A DNA stretch of 64,000 nucleotides. Origin: Roseibium sp. MMSF_3412 (GTDB lineage Bacteria > Pseudomonadota > Alphaproteobacteria > Rhizobiales > Stappiaceae). Below, one piece after another: positions 51,467 to 60,893 of the stretch (within the stretch, counting starts at the first letter, position 1; each line of letters begins with the position of its first letter). The notes below the pieces were generated by a model. That model worked only from the letters and a program-made list of their open reading frames with translations. It ran no database searches and had not been told where the DNA came from. A program made the translations under genes and the position numbers. The stretch covers positions 248,001-312,000 of the forward strand of contig NZ_JASHJI010000001.1 of assembly GCF_030733265.1 (NCBI RefSeq). Reading direction: 5' to 3'.

Positions 51467-51958
51467 CTAAGATGTCTTTAGTCTCTGCCTCAGATATTTC
51501 GCCGCCGACCGGTAGTGACTTGGCCCGGCGGCCTCCGCCCAGCGGCCTGTCGTCCAGGCATTCTTGCCGCCCTTCATCGGGGCCCCATAGAGTTCTTCCT
51601 GCGACAGGCTTTGCAGGAACTCCAGAAGTTCGCCGTGTCGAACCTCCAGCAGCGCAACGGCGTCGTCCCAGTTCAGGCCGGATTGCCGTTGGCGCAGATC
51701 CGCGTTGTAGCGTTTGAGCTCGTTCCACTTGTAGCCGCTGGCGGGAAAATCGACCGGATTGCCCGCCTGACCCCCCAGATACCAGCCGTGAAACAGCTCG
51801 ATCCAATGGGCCCGGTGCCCGACAATGTCCTTCGGCGAAACACCGTCGTCATCGGCTGCCAGCCTCAGCTTTTCCGGCAAGGTATCCAGCATGTTGCGGA
51901 GCTTGCGGTATTCCATTCCGGTCAGTGCCAGAAGGTCCTGTTTTGTCGATGCTGCCAC
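51467..51958 (-). CDS. ClbS/DfsB-family four-helix-bundle protein
   Basis: 163 aa from GTG 51958, which has GGGAGGG 5 bases upstream; the longer frame to 52063 is unlikely because family members begin near KQDLLALT. Features of ClbS/DfsB: STKQDLLALTGMEYRKL, HRAHWIELFHGWYLGGQ with the paired His, KWNELKRYN and GKNAWTTGRWAEAAGPSHYRSAAKYLRQR. The family includes the colibactin self-protection hydrolase ClbS and related proteins of unknown substrate. Cytosolic. Confidence 0.88.
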   Translation of the reverse strand: MAASTKQDLLALTGMEYRKLRNMLDTLPEKLRLAADDDGVSPKDIVGHRAHWIELFHGWYLGGQAGNPVDFPASGYKWNELKRYNADLRQRQSGLNWDDAVALLEVRHGELLEFLQSLSQEELYGAPMKGGKNAWTTGRWAEAAGPSHYRSAAKYLRQRLKTS

Positions 51959-52209
51959 GCGGCCCTCCCTGATCCTGAAAGCAAAGCGCGATCCACACCA
52001 GGCGGCATTGACTTGAAACAAAAAAGGGGTGTTCCCGAACCGGTGCTTCGGGCGAAAAGTCAAACGCGCCGCACGAGATTCCTGCCATCTTTAGTTGCAC
52101 TTATGCAACAAAGCTCCATCAAAACCAGCGCGTCCGACATCGACTCATTGCAATCAAAAAGCGCATTTAATAGGAAATACATTATTGTATAAAATCACAA
52201 GGCAAGACA

Positions 52210-52605
52210 ATGCGTTCATTTGCTCTCTCGCTCCTGGTTCTGCTCGTTCCGGCAGTCGCCCAGGCAGACACGATCCGGGAAACAGTCCCCGCCAACAAAA
52301 CATCAGTGGTCGGAGCCCACGCAACCTACGGCCCTATGTGCGAGGGTGGCACCATTCCGAAGATGAAGGTCACGCAAGCCCCGAAAAACGGCAGCGTTTC
52401 CTTCCAGCAGGTCAGCAGCAAGCTCAACGAGAAAGCGGGCCGCTGCGCCGGCAAGACCGTCAAGGGAACTCTTGTGGTCTACAAACCGAACCGTGGCTTC
52501 CGCGGCGAGGATGTGTTCCGCGTCAGGTTCGTCATGGACATGCACACATACGGGACTGCAAAAATCCGGAACGTCAGCAACAAATACATCATTGATGTGA
52601 AGTGA
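52210..52605 (+). CDS. Small secreted protein of unknown function
   Basis: 131 aa with a signal peptide (MRSFALSLLVLLVPAVAQA, cleavage before DTIRE). The mature part has two Cys (CEGG, RCAGK) and a beta-rich look with GFRGEDVFRVRFVMDMHTYGTAKIR; no domain recognised with certainty, although it resembles short Ig-like extracellular domains. No operon neighbour in the same orientation. It has a clear coding composition. Confidence 0.75.
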   Translation: MRSFALSLLVLLVPAVAQADTIRETVPANKTSVVGAHATYGPMCEGGTIPKMKVTQAPKNGSVSFQQVSSKLNEKAGRCAGKTVKGTLVVYKPNRGFRGEDVFRVRFVMDMHTYGTAKIRNVSNKYIIDVK

Positions 52606-52699
52606 GGGATGCGTGGTGAGACGCGGCGGATCCAGGCGTCTCCCAGCGCGAAAACGGGTCGCGGTCAAATGATCCAAACTGATCGGAAACAGCTCTGAC

Positions 52700-54022
52700 C
52701 TAGCGATCCTTCCAGCCGTAGAACCAGTAGGCGCCTTGCAGATAAAGCTTGCGAAACAGCGGCAAGGGAAACTTCTTCAGTGGCTGCCGCAACGGTACAG
52801 GCAGATCATCCTGCGTCAGTGCCCCCGTGATCAGTCCGGCAAGCTTTTCGCCGGAAATGGAGGCCATGGCGATGCCGCTTCCGTGCCAGCCGAGCGCTGC
52901 ATAGACGCCTTCCATACCCGGCACCGCGCCGACAAAAGGCGTGAGTGCGCGCGCCAGGCAGACGTTGCCGTGCCAGCTGTACTCGGTCTCGACGTCCGCC
53001 CATGCCGGAAACATGGACTCGAAGTCCGAGCGAGCATGCTTTCGCATGGTTGTCAGCGCGGGCTCGGTTTCGAAAATGCCTCCGCGCGTTCCGAAAAGGA
53101 ACCGCCTGTCCGGCAAAAGCCGGAAGTAGTGAAGCAGAACGCGGGTATCGGCTGCCATGGTCTGCGACGTCCATCCCTGATCGGCCAATTCACCGTCGCT
53201 CAAGGGCCGCGTCACCTGAATGGACGACATGGCCGGAAGCGTCCGGCCGTAGAGCCATTTCGGCGCAGTTTCTCGGGCGTAACCGTTGCCTGCAAGGACA
53301 ACTTTTCTTGCACGGACATATCCGTGTTCGGTTTCAAGATGCCAGCGCTCCCCGTCCCGGGTCAGGTTCGTGACGGGCGATTTGCCGAAGATGCTGCCGC
53401 CCGCCTTGCGCAATTCGCCTGCGAGGGCAAGAACATACTTCATCGGGTTCAGCGCAAATCCGTAAGGCACGTGCATGCCGCCGTGGAAACCGGCGCCGCC
53501 GTACCCTTCTTCGCCGAGCGCTTCCTTTGACAGCAGGCGCGCCTTCATCCCGAAGTTTTCCTTGAGGAAATCTGCTTCTGATTTCAGCGTTTCGGCATCC
53601 CTCGGGCGATGCGCAAGAACCGTTTCTCCGCTTGAATGGCAATCGGCATCGACACCCCAAGCTTCAAGTCTCTGAGCGACCAGATTGATCCCCGCAACCT
53701 GGTAGGCAAGGAACCTGCGCGCCTCATCGAGGCCGAATTTTCTGATCAGCTGATGCTGGTCGAGCGTCGTTCCACCGATACAGCAGAAGCCGCCATTGCG
53801 TCCCGAAGCACCATATCCGACATGCTCGGCTTCCAGCACGCACACGGATACGCCACTCCGGGCAAGTTTCAGCGCCGCGCTGAGACCTGCATATCCCGCA
53901 CCGACAACGGCAACGTCGAACAGGGCATTGCCCATCAGTTGGCGGTCGAGACGCGGCTGATCGACACTGGCTTCCCAGTAACTGCCGATCACCTCGCGCG
54001 GTGGCTTGGCCTGCTGCAGCAT
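52700..54022 (-). CDS. FAD-dependent amine/amino-acid oxidoreductase (DAO family)
   Basis: 440 aa. Nucleotide-binding VAVVGAGYAGLSAALKLARSG (first block split here for length) near 33-52, the second FAD block EAEHVGYGASGRNGGFC, and C-terminal LGWHGSGIAMASISGEKLAGLI. This is the pattern of the glycine/D-amino acid oxidase (DAO, PF01266) group, related to gamma-glutamylputrescine oxidase PuuB. It deaminates an amine or amino acid, releasing ammonia and peroxide. Directly downstream of a similar gene in the same operon (one base between). Confidence 0.88.
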   Translation of the reverse strand: MLQQAKPPREVIGSYWEASVDQPRLDRQLMGNALFDVAVVGAGYAGLSAALKLARSGVSVCVLEAEHVGYGASGRNGGFCCIGGTTLDQHQLIRKFGLDEARRFLAYQVAGINLVAQRLEAWGVDADCHSSGETVLAHRPRDAETLKSEADFLKENFGMKARLLSKEALGEEGYGGAGFHGGMHVPYGFALNPMKYVLALAGELRKAGGSIFGKSPVTNLTRDGERWHLETEHGYVRARKVVLAGNGYARETAPKWLYGRTLPAMSSIQVTRPLSDGELADQGWTSQTMAADTRVLLHYFRLLPDRRFLFGTRGGIFETEPALTTMRKHARSDFESMFPAWADVETEYSWHGNVCLARALTPFVGAVPGMEGVYAALGWHGSGIAMASISGEKLAGLITGALTQDDLPVPLRQPLKKFPLPLFRKLYLQGAYWFYGWKDR

Positions 54023-54023
54023 C

Positions 54024-55349
54024 TCAGATCCCCAGCCTGTCGCGAAGCGAAAACCAGGTCATTGCAAGAACCAGAAGCGGAAAGCGCAGACGATCACCGC
54101 CTGGAAATGCCGGAATGTCCAGTTTTTCAAAGACATCGAACCGCCCCGCCGTCCCGGCAACGGTTTCAGCCAGGATCTGGCCGCCGAGCGTTGCCATGGC
54201 AACACCGTGCCCGGAATAGCCGGAAGCAGTCAGGATGTTCGGTGCAGGCCGTGCAAAATAGGGCATGCGCCTTGGCGTTATGGCCAGCGTTCCGCCCCAG
54301 CCGTAGTCAAGACCGACATTCTTGAGCTGAGGATAAATTTCTTCCAGGGGAGCGCGGACAAAGGTTCTTATGTCCTCCGGGAAACGGTAACCGTAGTTTT
54401 CACCGCCGCCAAAGAGCAGGCGCCGGTCTGCGGACAACCGGAAATAGTTGATCACGAACTTGCTGTCGGCAACGGCGACGTTGCCGCGAATGATCCGTTC
54501 CGCTTCCCCATCCGAAAAGGGTTCCGTCGCAACGATGAAATTGTTGATCGGCATGACATGGGCGGCGGTCTTTCGCTCGAGCCTGCCAAGATAGCCGTTG
54601 CAGGCAAGAACGAGATGGTCGGCGGTGACATCGCCCTGCCCGGTTCTGACCGTGATCCTGCCGCTTCCCTTGCCGTCTATCCCGGTGACTTTTGTTTCCT
54701 CGAAAATCTTCGCGCCGGCCGCTTCCGCCGCACGGCCAAGCCCGAGTGCGAAGTTCAGCGGATGAAGATGTCCGGCGCCCATGTCGAGTGATCCGCCAAA
54801 GTAACGCGGACTGCCGACAAGATTTCCGATTTCATCGCCGTCGATGAAACGAATGTCCTCATATCCATATGTAAGCCGGAGATGCTCGACATGGTCCCGG
54901 CTTTCCTCAACATAGGATCTGCGATGATCGGCATGCAGGATGCCCGGTGCATAGTCACAAGCGATTTCGTGGCGGGAAATCAGATCCCGAACAAGCGCCT
55001 TGGATTGTTCCGCCAGATCCCAGAGCAACTTTGCATGAGCCTTGCCGTGCCGTTCTTCCAGAACGGTCTGTTCCACGCGCTGGCCGGAACCGACCTGGCC
55101 GCCGTTGCGGCCCGATGCGCCCCAGCCAATCCTGTTGGCCTCCAGAAGCACAACGTCAATCCCGCGTTGGGCCAGGTGCAACGCGGCCGACAGACCGGTG
55201 TACCCACCACCGACAATGCACACCTGACAGTTTCGGGACCCATCGAGAGGCGGATTGTTCGTCGTCCAGTTCGCAGTCGCGGCATAATAGGAAGGTGCGT
55301 GCTGGCCCGGCGTGTCATTTGCCGTCAGGAGATCTAGCGCTGTTAGCAT
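54024..55349 (-). CDS. FAD-dependent amine oxidoreductase, PuuB-like (DAO family)
   Basis: 441 aa. Rossmann block VCIVGGGYTGLSAALHLAQRG at about 43-62, second FAD-binding block EANRIGWGASGRNGGQV, and C-terminal GYSGHGVAMATLGGQILAE. Sequence pattern fits gamma-glutamylputrescine oxidoreductase / ordL. No putrescine-pathway partner (puuA, puuC) lies nearby. The tandem with the paralogue at 52700 (1 bp apart) suggests two substrate specificities in one amine-degrading operon. 205 bp before it separate it from the divergent DUF3329 gene. Confidence 0.88.
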   Translation of the reverse strand: MLTALDLLTANDTPGQHAPSYYAATANWTTNNPPLDGSRNCQVCIVGGGYTGLSAALHLAQRGIDVVLLEANRIGWGASGRNGGQVGSGQRVEQTVLEERHGKAHAKLLWDLAEQSKALVRDLISRHEIACDYAPGILHADHRRSYVEESRDHVEHLRLTYGYEDIRFIDGDEIGNLVGSPRYFGGSLDMGAGHLHPLNFALGLGRAAEAAGAKIFEETKVTGIDGKGSGRITVRTGQGDVTADHLVLACNGYLGRLERKTAAHVMPINNFIVATEPFSDGEAERIIRGNVAVADSKFVINYFRLSADRRLLFGGGENYGYRFPEDIRTFVRAPLEEIYPQLKNVGLDYGWGGTLAITPRRMPYFARPAPNILTASGYSGHGVAMATLGGQILAETVAGTAGRFDVFEKLDIPAFPGGDRLRFPLLVLAMTWFSLRDRLGI

Positions 55350-55554
55350 CGCGGACCGCCAGCTCCCGTAAACTGAAACCCGGTGTTGAACTGAAACAAG
55401 GCCGCCACCTTCCCGCGTTCAGGTGCCAACTTCAAGACGAAAATCGACTTTCTTCGCGTAAGTTTCGCTTGAATTTGCAAGCTCTTGGAACTCACCCGAC
55501 GTCAACACTGGCCCTTGACAGCCCGGGCAGGACTGATGACATGATCATTTCCAA

Positions 55555-55812
55555 ATGACCCAAAAGGAAGGCGAAACTGTGTTGGGACCCGCTGAACACC
55601 CCTGGCTCGATCCGCTCTGGCGGCGCGTCGTACTCGTTGTCTTCTGTGGTGTCTGGACGGTCGTGGAATTTGCGATGGGCAACACGGGATGGGGAAGCAT
55701 CATTGGGGCAGTCACGGCCTACGCGGCCTGGTGTTACCTGTATGCATACAAAGGCTCCGACGCGGCCGCCTCAGAAGCCTCCGCAGAGGCGCGTGAAGAC
55801 GAGGCGCAATAG
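55555..55812 (+). CDS. DUF3329-like small membrane protein
   Basis: 85 aa with two hydrophobic helices (VVLVVFCGVWTVVEFAMG, SIIGAVTAYAAWCYLYAY) after HPWLDPLWRR, which is the conserved pattern of the DUF3329 family. The Ala/Glu-rich C-terminus (DAAASEASAEAREDEAQ) is disordered. It precedes the cis/trans isomerase gene by 5 bp, so the two are one operon, which hints at a role in membrane-lipid adaptation; family function is unknown. Confidence 0.75.
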   Translation: MTQKEGETVLGPAEHPWLDPLWRRVVLVVFCGVWTVVEFAMGNTGWGSIIGAVTAYAAWCYLYAYKGSDAAASEASAEAREDEAQ

Positions 55813-55817
55813 AGACG

Positions 55818-58199
55818 ATGCGCTGGTTGTTCGCACACGGGATCCTGAGCGGAGCGAGGCTGGCAGCCGCGATGCTCGGGATTTTCCTGGTTTCTGCAGG
55901 GCCGTGGGCAGTCCCGAGCACGGCCGATGCCAGCGAAGCGGTTTCGGTTCCACATGCATCCGTGCAGGACACCCTGAACAAGCGCTGTGTCGTTTGCCAC
56001 GGGTGTTACGACGCGCCCTGTCAGTTGAAACTGTCGTCTCCCGACGGTTGGCAACGCGGGGCAACGAAGGCAAGGGTCTACGATTCCAAGCGGCTGGAGG
56101 ATGCTCCGACCACGCGCCTCGGCATCGACGCGACAACCGTGCCCGAATGGCGGCAAAAAGGGTTTTTCCCGGTTACGGCAGATCAAGGCGGTGCGTCCGT
56201 CCTGGAACAGTTGCTGAAGGCCGGACGACGGCAGACCTTTGAACTGGGAAAAGCCCTTCCCGACGAGCTGAACATCAGTCCACTGCGCCGCAACAGTTGT
56301 CCGGCTCCCGGGGAGATCAAGGACTACCTGTCCGACCACAGATACGGCGGCATGCCGTTCGCAACCGCACCGCTGCCCGAGGCAGATTTTCAGACACTTC
56401 TGGCCTGGGCCGCCGACGGCTCGCCGGCTGTGGGCAAAACCGCCGAGGTCCCCGGTCACGTCGCCGACAGCGTCAACAAGGTCGAGACGTTCTTCAACAC
56501 GGACACGCTGAGATCGAAGCTGGTCGCGCGCTACCTTTATGAACATCTGTTCCTCGCCCATCTGCACATTGAAGGGGATGACCCGAGACGTTTCTTCCGT
56601 TTGATCCGGTCGCGCACGCCGCCAGGAGAGCCACATGAAGAAATCCCGTCCCGGCGACCCTTCGACGACCCTGGCGGCTCGTTCTTCTACCGCCTCATTC
56701 CGATAGACGGCACGATCCTGCACAAGGAACATATCGTCTACGAGATCGGGGCTGACCGACTGGCCCGCTATCAAGACCTGTTCTTCGCACCGGACTGGGA
56801 TCTTGAGAACCTTCCGCCATACTCGAAGGAAGCTGGCGGCAATCCGCTTTCAACCTTCAGGGCGATTCCGGCGCGCAGCAGGTACCAGTTTCTGCTGGAC
56901 GATGCCCTTTTCTTCGTGCGCACCTTCATCCGCGGACCGGTCTGTTACGGTCAGGTTGCGGTGAATGTCATTCAGGACCGGTTCTGGGTATCCTTCCTTG
57001 ACCCCGATGCGGATCTCTCCGTCACGGATCCGAGTTTTCTTGCCGACGCCATTCCCGTCCTGGAACTGCCCGTCGCCCTTTCAGACGACAAGATGTCGGA
57101 ACGGCTGAAGAGTTTTCTTCTGGTCGGGCCACTCAAGTATCAGACCTTCCGTCAGGAGCGCTACGCGCGGAAAGCGGCAAAAGACGGCGGCCTGACCTAC
57201 TCGGACATCTGGGATGGAGACGGCACCAACACAAACGCCCGCCTGACGATCTACAGGAACTTCTCCTCGGCTTCGGTCGTCACCGGCTTTGAAGGGGCGA
57301 TCCCGAAAACCGCCTGGGTTATCGACTTCCCGCTCTTTGAGCGGATCTACTATGATCTTGTTGCCGGGTTCGACGTGTTCGGCAATGTCGAGCATCAACT
57401 GACCACGCGCATGTACATGGACAATCTTCGCCGGGAAGGCGAACGCATGTTCCTCTACTTTCTGCCCGCCAACCGGCGCGATGCCCTTCACGACAGCTGG
57501 TACAAGGGGCCGCTGGCCAGCCTGCTCGATCTCTGGAAGGAAAGCCCCATCGACGACACGACGCCGACGGGAATCCGTTTTCAGACCGACAGACCCAAGA
57601 CAGAGTTTCTGACACGGCTTTTGACCATTGCGCCTCGGCTCTGGTCGCAGAGCGATCCGATCAACCGTTGCGCCGGCGATGCATGCGCCGACACGGCATC
57701 TGCCGCCGGCCATCTTCGTGGCTTGAGCCAGCAACCCGCGCCATGGGCGAAGTTCATGCCTGACGTTTCGGTTCTCGTTGTCGAGGACGGCGGCAAGAGG
57801 CAAGCCTTCACGATTGCGCATGACATGGCGCACAGCAACGTCGCCTTCATCTTCAACGAAGATCTGCGCCGGGAACCGGAACAGGACGAACTCACGATCG
57901 TGAAGGGGCAGTTCAGCAGCTATCCGAACTTCATTTTCCGGATGAAAGCCGCAGAGGTACCGGATTTCGTGACCGGCGTCAGGGCAATCCGCAGCCAGCG
58001 GGACTATCTGAACGTGATCGCGGCCTACGGAATCCGGCGAACCGACCCCAGGTTCTGGGAGAGCATCGATCTGATCCAGTCCGAACTCAACGATCAGGAT
58101 GCGGTTCAAGCGGGTCTGCTCGACATCAACCGCTACAATGACCCCAAGCCGCTGGACCCGATCGAGCGGCTGTTCGAATTCACATTCTCCTTCGACTGA
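55818..58199 (+). CDS. cti: Fatty acid cis/trans isomerase (Cti-like), c-type heme protein
   Basis: 793 aa. Signal peptide (LAAAMLGIFLVSAGPWA...ADA), then the heme c site CVVCH at 57-61 within RCVVCHGCYDAPCQL, the mark of the cti family of periplasmic heme proteins. Later blocks: RFFRLIRSRTPPG, FLDPDADLSVTDPSFL, NRRDALHDSWYKG and a final ERLFEFTFSF. In Pseudomonas and Vibrio, Cti turns cis- to trans-unsaturated fatty acids in the membrane under solvent, heat or salt stress. Length matches the family (about 750-800 aa). It follows the DUF3329 gene by 5 bp. Confidence 0.92.
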   Translation: MRWLFAHGILSGARLAAAMLGIFLVSAGPWAVPSTADASEAVSVPHASVQDTLNKRCVVCHGCYDAPCQLKLSSPDGWQRGATKARVYDSKRLEDAPTTRLGIDATTVPEWRQKGFFPVTADQGGASVLEQLLKAGRRQTFELGKALPDELNISPLRRNSCPAPGEIKDYLSDHRYGGMPFATAPLPEADFQTLLAWAADGSPAVGKTAEVPGHVADSVNKVETFFNTDTLRSKLVARYLYEHLFLAHLHIEGDDPRRFFRLIRSRTPPGEPHEEIPSRRPFDDPGGSFFYRLIPIDGTILHKEHIVYEIGADRLARYQDLFFAPDWDLENLPPYSKEAGGNPLSTFRAIPARSRYQFLLDDALFFVRTFIRGPVCYGQVAVNVIQDRFWVSFLDPDADLSVTDPSFLADAIPVLELPVALSDDKMSERLKSFLLVGPLKYQTFRQERYARKAAKDGGLTYSDIWDGDGTNTNARLTIYRNFSSASVVTGFEGAIPKTAWVIDFPLFERIYYDLVAGFDVFGNVEHQLTTRMYMDNLRREGERMFLYFLPANRRDALHDSWYKGPLASLLDLWKESPIDDTTPTGIRFQTDRPKTEFLTRLLTIAPRLWSQSDPINRCAGDACADTASAAGHLRGLSQQPAPWAKFMPDVSVLVVEDGGKRQAFTIAHDMAHSNVAFIFNEDLRREPEQDELTIVKGQFSSYPNFIFRMKAAEVPDFVTGVRAIRSQRDYLNVIAAYGIRRTDPRFWESIDLIQSELNDQDAVQAGLLDINRYNDPKPLDPIERLFEFTFSFD

Positions 58200-58223
58200 G
58201 CGGCTTGGTTACCGGACCGGACG

Positions 58224-59120
58224 TCATTGAGCACCGCTTCCTGACAGCTCATCGATCAGCCACTTGCAGAAAATCGCGGCATCCTGGCTCAGGGCCTGAC
58301 GGGGCCCGGAGGTCACCAGGTGATAGCTGTGGCGGCTCGTGATCCTGCGGCTTGACGACACGATCAGACGGCCGCTGTCAAGATACGGTTGCGCAAGGCT
58401 TTGCAGAACGAGCGCGTGTCCGTGGCCGAGGGCGGCAAGCTCCAGCGCGGACAGTGTCTGATCGACCTGAAGCCCGGTACGCTGCGGAACCGGATGCCCG
58501 AATGTTCTGAAGAAACTCTCCCATGTGTCGATGACACCCATGATGTCGAGACGAGGCGCTTTTGCCAGCGCCGGCAGATCCTTTTCCTTGCTCGCCAGCG
58601 CAAGGCCGGGATGACACACCGGGATGATCGGATCATTCAGCAGAAACGTCACATGACCATCGCCCCAGCTGCCGTCCCCGAAACGAATGTCGATTTCAAA
58701 GAGATCCGGCTGAAGGGTTTCAGCCCAGGCTGCCGAAATCATCTGCAGTTCGATGCCTGGAAACGCCTGCTGGAAGGACCTCAATCTCGGGATCATCCAA
58801 AGGTGGCCGAAACTGTTGAGACAGCGGAAGCGGACAGGCTGGCGGTCGCGGTCTCCAAAGACTGAAACGGTTGCGATGGACAAGTCCGAGAACGCCTTCT
58901 CGACACTCGGCAGGTAGGTCTGGCCAAGCCGGGTCAGGACCAGTTCCCGGTGCACCCTGTCAAAAAGCGGAAAGCCAAGCCTCTGCTCCAGCTGCCGCAC
59001 CTGATAGCTGACGGCTGCCGGTGTCAGCAACAGCTCTTCGGCCGCTCTGGTAAAGTTTCCGAGCCGTGCCGCGGCCTCGAACGCACGCAGCCAAGGCAAG
59101 GGTGGAAGACTGTATGACAT
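58224..59120 (-). CDS. LysR-family transcriptional regulator, GcvA-like
   Basis: 298 aa from Met 59120; the frame is open back to 59147 but the family begins with a short leader before PLPWLRAFEAAARLG. N-terminal winged helix (AAEELLLTPAAVSYQVRQLEQRLG), then a two-lobe effector-binding domain (CHPGLALASKEKDL). GcvA-like regulators usually sense small metabolites. Divergent from the GMC/ALDH/enolase operon (115 bp between the starts), so it probably controls that operon. Confidence 0.93.
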   Translation of the reverse strand: MSYSLPPLPWLRAFEAAARLGNFTRAAEELLLTPAAVSYQVRQLEQRLGFPLFDRVHRELVLTRLGQTYLPSVEKAFSDLSIATVSVFGDRDRQPVRFRCLNSFGHLWMIPRLRSFQQAFPGIELQMISAAWAETLQPDLFEIDIRFGDGSWGDGHVTFLLNDPIIPVCHPGLALASKEKDLPALAKAPRLDIMGVIDTWESFFRTFGHPVPQRTGLQVDQTLSALELAALGHGHALVLQSLAQPYLDSGRLIVSSSRRITSRHSYHLVTSGPRQALSQDAAIFCKWLIDELSGSGAQ

Positions 59121-59234
59121 AAACACTTTCCGACACTGGCTGTGCAAATATTCGCGTTTGCAGGCAACGCCTTCCTACAAAATTTTTCAACATACAGCCA
59201 AATTTTTTTTCGTTTTGACCTTTTTCCGAATGCG

Positions 59235-60893
59235 ATGAATATCCCGTGCAAACACCAATTATCCGGCGATGACGCATTGGAAACCTTCGACTACATCATT
59301 GTGGGTGCCGGGTCAGCCGGATGCATTCTGGCCGAACGCCTGAGCGCCGATCCCGAAATCTCCGTGCTATTGCTGGAAGCAGGCGGGCGCGATTCATCGC
59401 CCTGGGTTCGCCTGCCGCTCGGATATGCAAAACTCGTCACCAGTGAAAAACACACATGGCAATTCCAGACTGATCCCGACACCGGGCTGAACGGACGCAG
59501 CCTCTCGTGGCCGCGCGGCAAGATGCTCGGGGGGTCCGGCTCCATCAATGCGATGGTGTATTGCCGCGGTCTCCCCGGCGACTTCGACGACTGGGCGCGC
59601 GCGGGCGCACACGGATGGGGCTGGGCTGACGTCAAACCCGTTTTCGAGCGGCTGGAAACCAAAGTCGGGCGACGTGGTGAAAAGACGGGCACCGGATCGA
59701 TCCATGTTCAGGACACTTCCGATCAGATACACCCGCTGAACCGGCATTTTTTCGCCGCGCTTGAAGAAACCGGGTTGCCGAGATCGGATGACTTCAATGG
59801 CGCGTTCCCCGAAGGCGGGGGCGTCTACCACATCAACACGCAAAACGGTGAACGCTGCTCGTCCGCGCGTGCGTTTCTGCGGCCTGCCCTCGCACGGTCC
59901 AATCTTGTGCTGCGCACCGAGACGCAGGTAAGCCGCGTCCTATTTGAAGAAACGACAGCCACAGGTGTTCTGCTTGCTGACGGATCCCGGTTCGCTGCAA
60001 GGCATGAAGTCATTCTATCCGCCGGTGCCATCGGCTCTCCGCACCTGCTGCAGGTCTCCGGCATCGGTCCCGGGCGGTTATTGCAGTCCCTCAAGGTTCC
60101 GGTCATCTGCGCCAATGACAATGTCGGCGCCAATCTTCAGGATCATCTGACGGCGACCTACACTTTCCGGGCCAGGGAACGCACACTGAATTCCGTCTTG
60201 CGGCCGCTTGCCGGCCAGGCACTTGCGGCCTTGCAATACGCTTTCACCCGGCGCGGGCCGCTTGCGCTTTCGGTCAATCAATGCGGCGGGTTCCTGAGGT
60301 CCGATCCGAACATGGACCGGCCGGACCAGCAGCTCTATTTCAATCCGATCAGCTACCGCGTAACCCAGGGCGGCAGGCAGACCAGACTGGCGCTCGATCC
60401 ATTCAACGGGTTCATCATCTGCGCCCAGCCGACCCGGCCGACGAGCCGTGGACGCGTTGAAATCAAGACCGCCGATACCGCCGTTGCACCGCGCATTCAG
60501 CCGAATTCGCTCAGCACGGAAGCAGACCGGAGGTCCGTGGTCGCCGGCGGCCGTCTCTGTCAGAACATCATGGCCAGCCAATCGATGCGCGGTGTCGTCG
60601 AAACATCGCTCGAGCCGCGTCTTGAAAGCCTTGACGATGACGCGTTGCTTGCCGATTTCCGGGATCGGGCGAGCACGGTCTATCATCCGGTGTCGACCTG
60701 CATGATGGGCGAAAACCGGGATACGGCCGTCATCGACAGCCGCCTCAGCGTGCACGGTGTTGATCGTTTGCGTGTTGTCGACGCCTCAGCCTTTCCCAAT
60801 ATCACTTCTGGCAATACAAATGCCCCGACCATGATGCTCGCCCTGAAAGGGGCCGACCTTATCCTGCAAGACCTGAAACGAGCCGCGACATGA
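59235..60893 (+). CDS. GMC-family FAD oxidoreductase (choline/alcohol dehydrogenase-like)
   Basis: 552 aa from ATG 59235; the frame is open to 59142 but the family begins near FDYIIVGAGSAGC (GxGxxG at 24-29). Other blocks: NGRSLSWPRGKMLGGSGSINAM (GMC signature 1), ILSAGAIGSPHLLQVSGIG (signature 2), and the active-site pair YHPVSTCMMG (His) and SGNTNAPT (Asn). It oxidises an alcohol to an aldehyde with FAD. Its stop overlaps the next gene's start by 4 bases, and the next gene is an aldehyde dehydrogenase, which fits a two-step alcohol oxidation. Confidence 0.93.
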   Translation: MNIPCKHQLSGDDALETFDYIIVGAGSAGCILAERLSADPEISVLLLEAGGRDSSPWVRLPLGYAKLVTSEKHTWQFQTDPDTGLNGRSLSWPRGKMLGGSGSINAMVYCRGLPGDFDDWARAGAHGWGWADVKPVFERLETKVGRRGEKTGTGSIHVQDTSDQIHPLNRHFFAALEETGLPRSDDFNGAFPEGGGVYHINTQNGERCSSARAFLRPALARSNLVLRTETQVSRVLFEETTATGVLLADGSRFAARHEVILSAGAIGSPHLLQVSGIGPGRLLQSLKVPVICANDNVGANLQDHLTATYTFRARERTLNSVLRPLAGQALAALQYAFTRRGPLALSVNQCGGFLRSDPNMDRPDQQLYFNPISYRVTQGGRQTRLALDPFNGFIICAQPTRPTSRGRVEIKTADTAVAPRIQPNSLSTEADRRSVVAGGRLCQNIMASQSMRGVVETSLEPRLESLDDDALLADFRDRASTVYHPVSTCMMGENRDTAVIDSRLSVHGVDRLRVVDASAFPNITSGNTNAPTMMLALKGADLILQDLKRAAT

